From assembly GCA_937625935.1 (NCBI GenBank), contig OW569347.1:186001-250000 (forward strand): DNA of 64,000 nucleotides, in the 5' to 3' direction. The translations under genes and the position numbers were made by a program. The DNA comes from Tetramitus jugosus. Taxonomy: Eukaryota > Heterolobosea > Eutetramitea > Acrasida > Vahlkampfiidae. The notes beneath the pieces are model-generated. The model made no database searches, was not told the DNA's origin, and was given only the letters and a program-made list of their open reading frames with translations. Position 1 is the first letter of the stretch; the number at the start of each line of letters is the position of its first letter. Of this stretch, positions 60,301 to 64,000 are shown piece by piece.

Positions 60301-61037
60301 TCAATTCTTGTGCAAACTATGGTCATATGGATCCAAATCTTTGGGTGCAAGCCTTGAACTACTTTGTTAACTTTAAGCATGATGATGCTGATACTGATTT
60401 CAACGAGTATATTTCTCGTGTTCTTCAGAAGATTGAAAAGGAAAACCTATTACCGCCACTGCTCGTCATTCAGATTCTATCCAAGAGTGGATCAACCATT
60501 GAATTACACACGATCCAGGAGTACTTGTGTACAAGAATTGCTCAAGAGCAAATGCTCATGAAAGAAGATGAGGAGAAGATTAAGGAGTTCCAATCCGACA
60601 CAAAAGCCATGAAGAAGGAAGTGTTCAATCTCAAAACAAGCGCAAAGATCTTCCAGTTGACTACATGTAGCTATTGTGGTCAACAATTAGATCTTCCTGC
60701 GATTCATTTCATGTGTGGTCACTCCTATCATCATCGTTGTTGCACGTCCCATGTTGGCGAGGATGATGCAGAGAGCTGTCCAAAGTGTCACAAGAAGAAT
60801 CTCGAAATTTTGCAACGAAAACAGAAGTTTGAGGAAAGTAGTGACCAACACGACGTATTCTTCAAGCAATTGAACAAGACGAGTGATGGATTTAGTGTAG
60901 TTTCTGAGTATCTTGGTAGAAACATGTTCAACTCGCTCAAAGTGGAAGATCTGGATGATCTCATGTCAGAAGGTGATCTGTATAGCGACGAAGAGGACGA
61001 ATATGATGATGACGATGATGAAGAGTATGACGAATAA
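57375..61037 (+). CDS. VPS11: VPS11, core subunit of HOPS/CORVET
   Basis: Four exons: 57375-57557, 57646-58516, 58662-58837, 58902-61037, with GT...AG introns of 88, 145 and 64 nt, giving 1121 aa. The N-terminus (WRKFQFFDK...SSGRGQLMFGDNKG) and the joined beta-propeller (GPCFAFEG-like SCFAFEGKKVMVDWFRTYLVVVS) match VPS11. The alpha-solenoid has EKDTQTKLEMLFQKNLY and RTIGKLEPSYIIREFLDAQRI, highly conserved in the family. The C-terminal RING-H2 (999-1041: CSYC...CGHSYHHRCC...CPKC) is complete. Longer than human VPS11 (941) through Gln, Gly and Asp/Glu-rich inserts. HOPS and CORVET tether late and early endosomes and lysosomes. The leader overlaps the tRNA-Asn flank. Confidence 0.95.
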
Positions 61038-61070
61038 ACAACTTTTTGTCGATGTAAAACTGTTGTTGCT

Positions 61071-62273
61071 TCATTTATGCTTTGTTTGCTCTAAATAGTG
61101 AGAAAACGCTCTTTGCTGTTGATTGAGCATCGTCTGAAGTTGTACAAGGGCTCTGTTCGGTGCTTCCTCTGACTCAGTGGCTGATGTGGTGCTTGTCGTA
61201 CTCTTTGGAGGTTGCGGTTTCGTGCTCGTTGTTGTCAGCTTGTTATCATTGACAAGGTCAGGTGTTGGCAATGGAGATATGAGGAGAAAATCATCCATGC
61301 CCAGCGACCTCAGAGGTGTTGGAGTCATAAGGTTGAATGCGTTGCAACTTGTCTCCATGGTGTGACTACTACCACTCTCCTCGGTCGCTTGACTCTCAAA
61401 GTGTGAAGATTGAGGCAATACAGGTGTGAACAGATCGTTGGAGCTGAACCATGAGGAGATGTCCTGTTGTTGAGGTGATGGACTTGCGGAAACTCTGGTA
61501 GCAACCAAATCTGGAGAGTCCATCTTATCAATTCGTATCGCTGTGAGATCTTTCATTGTTTTAGCTCTCTTGGAAGCTCTTGAAGGAGTGTCATTGTTGA
61601 TGTTGATGCTATCCCCAGACGACGACGAAGAACCACTCACGTTCAACTCATTCTTTCTTTTGCGCGACGAAGATGGAGAACCTTTGAATGTCTGTTCTGC
61701 TGCTACTATCGTCTCATTTTGATCTTGCTGTTGAGAGTTGGCGCGCTTCTGGCCTGTAGATCCTTGCGCAATAAAAGGCGCGCTATCAACACGATTGACA
61801 CCTAGGGCTTCTTTCCGTAGCTCTAGAACAGGTTGTTTCTCTTTGAGGTAAATCTGTTTGTTCGTGTCATTTTCGCCTTCTTCTTCTTCGACTGCTTCTT
61901 CCTCATCAAAGTCGTCTTCATCTTGATAATGCACAAAGCTTCTAAACGATTGATACTGCAGCATGATCATCATCATTTGAGACATGGACATTTCTACGTT
62001 TGGGCATTGACCAATCTGAAATTGGCCTTCACATTCAGGCAAGGGTGTGAAATCCATCTGTTGTTGTTGGTAGTGGGAAAAGCTTGGAGCCATGGAACAA
62101 TGGTTGTTGTTATTGTCGTTCTTAGTAGTTTTGGTTTTGTTCTTGCTCTTTGAATGCGAGTGAACTTGAACATCAGATGATGATTGAGATGACGCTTGTT
62201 CACGTGCAGGAACCTTCCTTGTTCGAGGTGGAACTTTTTGATTCTTTTCGATTGGTGTGGGCTTTTTGGTCAT
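61071..62273 (-). CDS. Ser-rich probable nuclear protein, unknown, 400 aa
   Basis: Start taken at ATG 62273; the frame upstream has no ATG. Mostly disordered: Lys/Ser-rich N-terminus, an acidic block (about 125-140), nuclear-localisation-like clusters (SRKRKN, ASKRAK), and many SP/TP motifs (SPDL, TPSR, TPTPLRS, SPLPTPD), which suggest proline-directed phosphorylation. The last 35 residues may form a helix (NRALVQLQTMLNQQQRAF). It could be a transcription cofactor; no domain recognised. It converges with VPS11, with 33 bp between stops. Confidence 0.65.
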   Translation of the reverse strand: MTKKPTPIEKNQKVPPRTRKVPAREQASSQSSSDVQVHSHSKSKNKTKTTKNDNNNNHCSMAPSFSHYQQQQMDFTPLPECEGQFQIGQCPNVEMSMSQMMMIMLQYQSFRSFVHYQDEDDFDEEEAVEEEEGENDTNKQIYLKEKQPVLELRKEALGVNRVDSAPFIAQGSTGQKRANSQQQDQNETIVAAEQTFKGSPSSSRKRKNELNVSGSSSSSGDSININNDTPSRASKRAKTMKDLTAIRIDKMDSPDLVATRVSASPSPQQQDISSWFSSNDLFTPVLPQSSHFESQATEESGSSHTMETSCNAFNLMTPTPLRSLGMDDFLLISPLPTPDLVNDNKLTTTSTKPQPPKSTTSTTSATESEEAPNRALVQLQTMLNQQQRAFSHYLEQTKHK

Positions 62274-62660
62274 GTTGGGGAAATGATGAGGTGGTGAATG
62301 GGCCACGTGTACCGAAGAATGGTTGTTGGTTTTGTTTGTTTGTTGGATTGGTTGGTTGTTTTGAAATCGTGTCACTCAATGGAAGAGATGGAAAGGTATT
62401 CTACTCGAGTATCACTAACACAGTGGGTGATGTGATCATGATAGGGGCAAGCGATCGCATTGGAGGCAGGTTATTGTGATCTCTCTGACAATGACCCCCG
62501 CTCCGTTCCATCATCCCTCGACTGCGGCGTAGCATACATACACACCATAAATGGAATAGTACGAACAAGAACAGAAAAACGGATCAGATTACAATTGTGC
62601 TTTAGCGTGATGGTATTTAAGCTTTTACATGAGATTTCACATTGCTGCTACAGATCTCCA
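62274..62660. other. Intergenic region
   Basis: 387 bp between two minus-strand genes. I see no RNA gene or repeat. Confidence 0.5.
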
Positions 62661-63419
62661 TTAATGAATTTCGCTATTATCAGGCAAATCACACACAATA
62701 TCACCCTTGCTTGTGACCAGATCCCATGAAGCATACTTTGGCTTTCCATTGTTTGTCTTCAAAAGACTCACAATCTTTTCCCATTGCTTTGGTGGGCACT
62801 TGTCTGGTGCATCAGTAATCTCTGCTTCTTCTCCTCTCAAGTAGACTCTGTCTCCTGGTTCGGATCCCTCTGGTGGACTCAATAGCTTTACACTTTCACC
62901 GTGAGAACCTGCCAATAGCATTGCACTTGACTCAATACCTCTGAGCTTAGCTGGCTTGAGGTTGATGATGCTGCAAACGAGCTTACCTTCCAACTCTTCT
63001 GCCTTGTAGTACTTGAATAGACCTGCAACTACAGTTCTTTCTTGTCCATTGCCTAGATCAGCCTTCAACACGAACATGCTATCTACAATATCAAGCAACA
63101 ATACAAATGAACATTAGCGGATGAATTCTGCATGAGCTTTTGGCGCGCGAAAAAAATTGTGAAAAAAAAACGTACCAGCTTGTGGGTGCTTGGCCACACT
63201 GTGAATTCTAACAACTTGAATGTGAGCATTTTGGAAGACGGCAATATCAGGATTAGATGACTTTTTTGGTGCAGCAGGTTTTTGTTCCTTCTTTGGTTGT
63301 GGTTGTTTCTTCTTTGGTGCCTGTTGTTGTGGAGTGTTGGTGGTGGATGTAGTAGTTACGTTCGACTGGACGAATGCAATGATTCGGTCCAACTCTGCAA
63401 TCGATTGATCAAAAGCCAT
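62661..63419 (-). CDS. AIMP1/Arc1p-like tRNA-binding protein (EMAPII domain)
   Basis: Exon 1 63419-63176, intron 63175-63083 (GTACGT...GTAG), exon 2 63082-62661, giving 221 aa. An N-terminal helix (SIAELDRIIAFVQS) is followed by a Lys/Pro/Gln-rich linker and a C-terminal OB-fold plus EMAPII-like extension: VRIHSVAKHPQADSMFVLKADLG, TVVAGLFKYYKAEELEGKLVCSIINLKPAKLRGIESSAMLLAG and GDRVYLRGEE. Free EMAPII-domain proteins bind tRNA and tether it to aminoacyl-tRNA synthetases (MetRS, GluRS or TyrRS). The synthetase catalytic domain is absent, so this is an AIMP1/Arc1p-type cofactor. The intron holds an E2F-like sequence. Confidence 0.93.
63138..63153. promoter_or_regulatory. E2F-like site TTTTGGCGCGCGAAAA in AIMP1/Arc1p intron 1
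   Basis: Two overlapping E2F cores on opposite strands. Position inside the only intron, about 270 bp after the ATG. Binding is not shown. Confidence 0.3.
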
Positions 63420-63846
63420 GTTGTTTCTCTGTGTTTGTTTTAGTGCGTTTTTGCTTGAATTCTAAATCACCGACTAGTTTACTCCGGACCTGATGAGTCG
63501 TGGAAGAATACAACCAACACAACTCCACATAAATTGTACCATAGAGTGTCTCATACACATATGAACGAAGGAGGTGCACACCTAAGCTAAGTGGTGTCGC
63601 GGACTACTCTGCCTGAAGGGAGTCGGATGTCAAAAAACAAAAAATAAAAACCAACAAACAATATCTCGCTCAACACAAGCTTTCTCCAGTGATTATACTC
63701 ATCCCACAGAAAACAAATATTTCATCTGAAGAACGAAACAACCAACTTTGATTGGTCACAGAGCGAGTTCTAAAAAAACAAAAACACTACTAACAAACAA
63801 ACCACGTTATTCTTCTTCGCTCGAAGTCGAAGCTTAACCAATTAAT
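63420..63846. other. Divergent promoter region
   Basis: 427 bp between the AIMP1-like gene and the partial gene at the right edge. A/C-rich leaders on both sides; no RNA gene seen. A CTGATGAG stretch at 63490 was considered and rejected as a ribozyme core. Confidence 0.45.
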
Positions 63847-64000
63847 ATGAACGATATTTATTTTTGGGAGGAATATGGAGTCACCATGTTCCACGTTCTC
63901 TACCCCATCAAGTACTTGCTTCTGAGCAAACGAATCATGACTTGTGTGAGCAAGGTTCCATCTGATGATGATGATGATAGTTGTATAGAGAGTAGCTCTG
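63847..64000 (+). CDS. 5' part of an unknown gene, continues past window
   Basis: ATG at 63847 in an A-rich leader. The first 51 residues begin MNDIYFWEEYGVTMFHVLYP and include a poly-Asp run (SDDDDDS). No stop before the window edge. Too short to classify. Confidence 0.55.
   Translation, partial: MNDIYFWEEYGVTMFHVLYPIKYLLLSKRIMTCVSKVPSDDDDDSCIESSS

Noticed and set aside
63490-63515. CTGATGAG resembling a hammerhead ribozyme core
   Set aside because: The second core strand (GAAA after stem II) and the three stems are missing.

Overview
The window reads as nuclear DNA of a free-living amoeboflagellate protist, most likely a heterolobosean such as Naegleria. It is moderately AT-rich and gene-dense. 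Introns are few and short (about 63-145 nt, GT...AG, donors often GTATGT). Gln, Asn, Thr, Ser, Asp and His tracts are common, and the standard code is used. Several proteins join F-box, kinase, WD40 or GTPase-like domains. TMEM107 and a CPAP/SAS-4 G-box protein indicate cilia and centrioles. The genus is an inference from style and gene content; no marker gene was compared.

Layout. 1-4.5 kb: the 5' part of the peroxisomal processing protease DEG15/TYSND1, an Ariadne RBR ubiquitin ligase and a tail-anchored coiled-coil protein. 4.5-14.8 kb, all minus strand: a 981-aa unknown zinc-finger protein, a Pol I factor TAF1B/Rrn7, TMEM107, an ER HSP110-type chaperone (HYOU1/GRP170) and an F-box/pseudo-GTPase fusion. 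15.3-19.9 kb, plus strand: an AN1 zinc finger, unknown proteins, tRNA-Trp and a stomatin-like SPFH protein. 20-28 kb: a divergent CABIN1/Hir3 and CPAP pair. 28-36 kb: a kinase/F-box/WD40 fusion with an apparent frameshift, an alpha/beta hydrolase, SAM synthetase, GST and a mitochondrial carrier. 36-45 kb: ADAT3, MPP-beta, a secreted protein, an ankyrin protein and a ZnT5/Msc2-type zinc transporter. 45-55 kb: an unknown protein, ETHE1, a coiled-coil protein, prefoldin 3 and an ACAD10/11-type fusion with a PTS1. 55.6-57.2 kb: two nested polyA retroposons next to tRNA-Asn. 57.4-64 kb: VPS11, a Ser-rich unknown, an AIMP1/Arc1p-like tRNA-binding protein and the start of a further gene.

Most genes are housekeeping and show no operon logic. 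Neighbours often share short divergent promoters, some carrying E2F-like TTTGGCGCC sites. Two peroxisomal functions are present: a processing protease and an acyl-CoA dehydrogenase ending in SKL.

The most unusual stretch is 55.6-57.2 kb. Two polyA-tailed elements lie head to tail, separated and flanked by three copies of one 15-bp sequence, and the nearest copy ends 28 bp upstream of tRNA-Asn. The longer element encodes only an ORF1-like RNA-binding/coiled-coil protein and has no reverse transcriptase. This looks like a HAL1-like ('half-a-LINE') element with tRNA-gene-linked integration.
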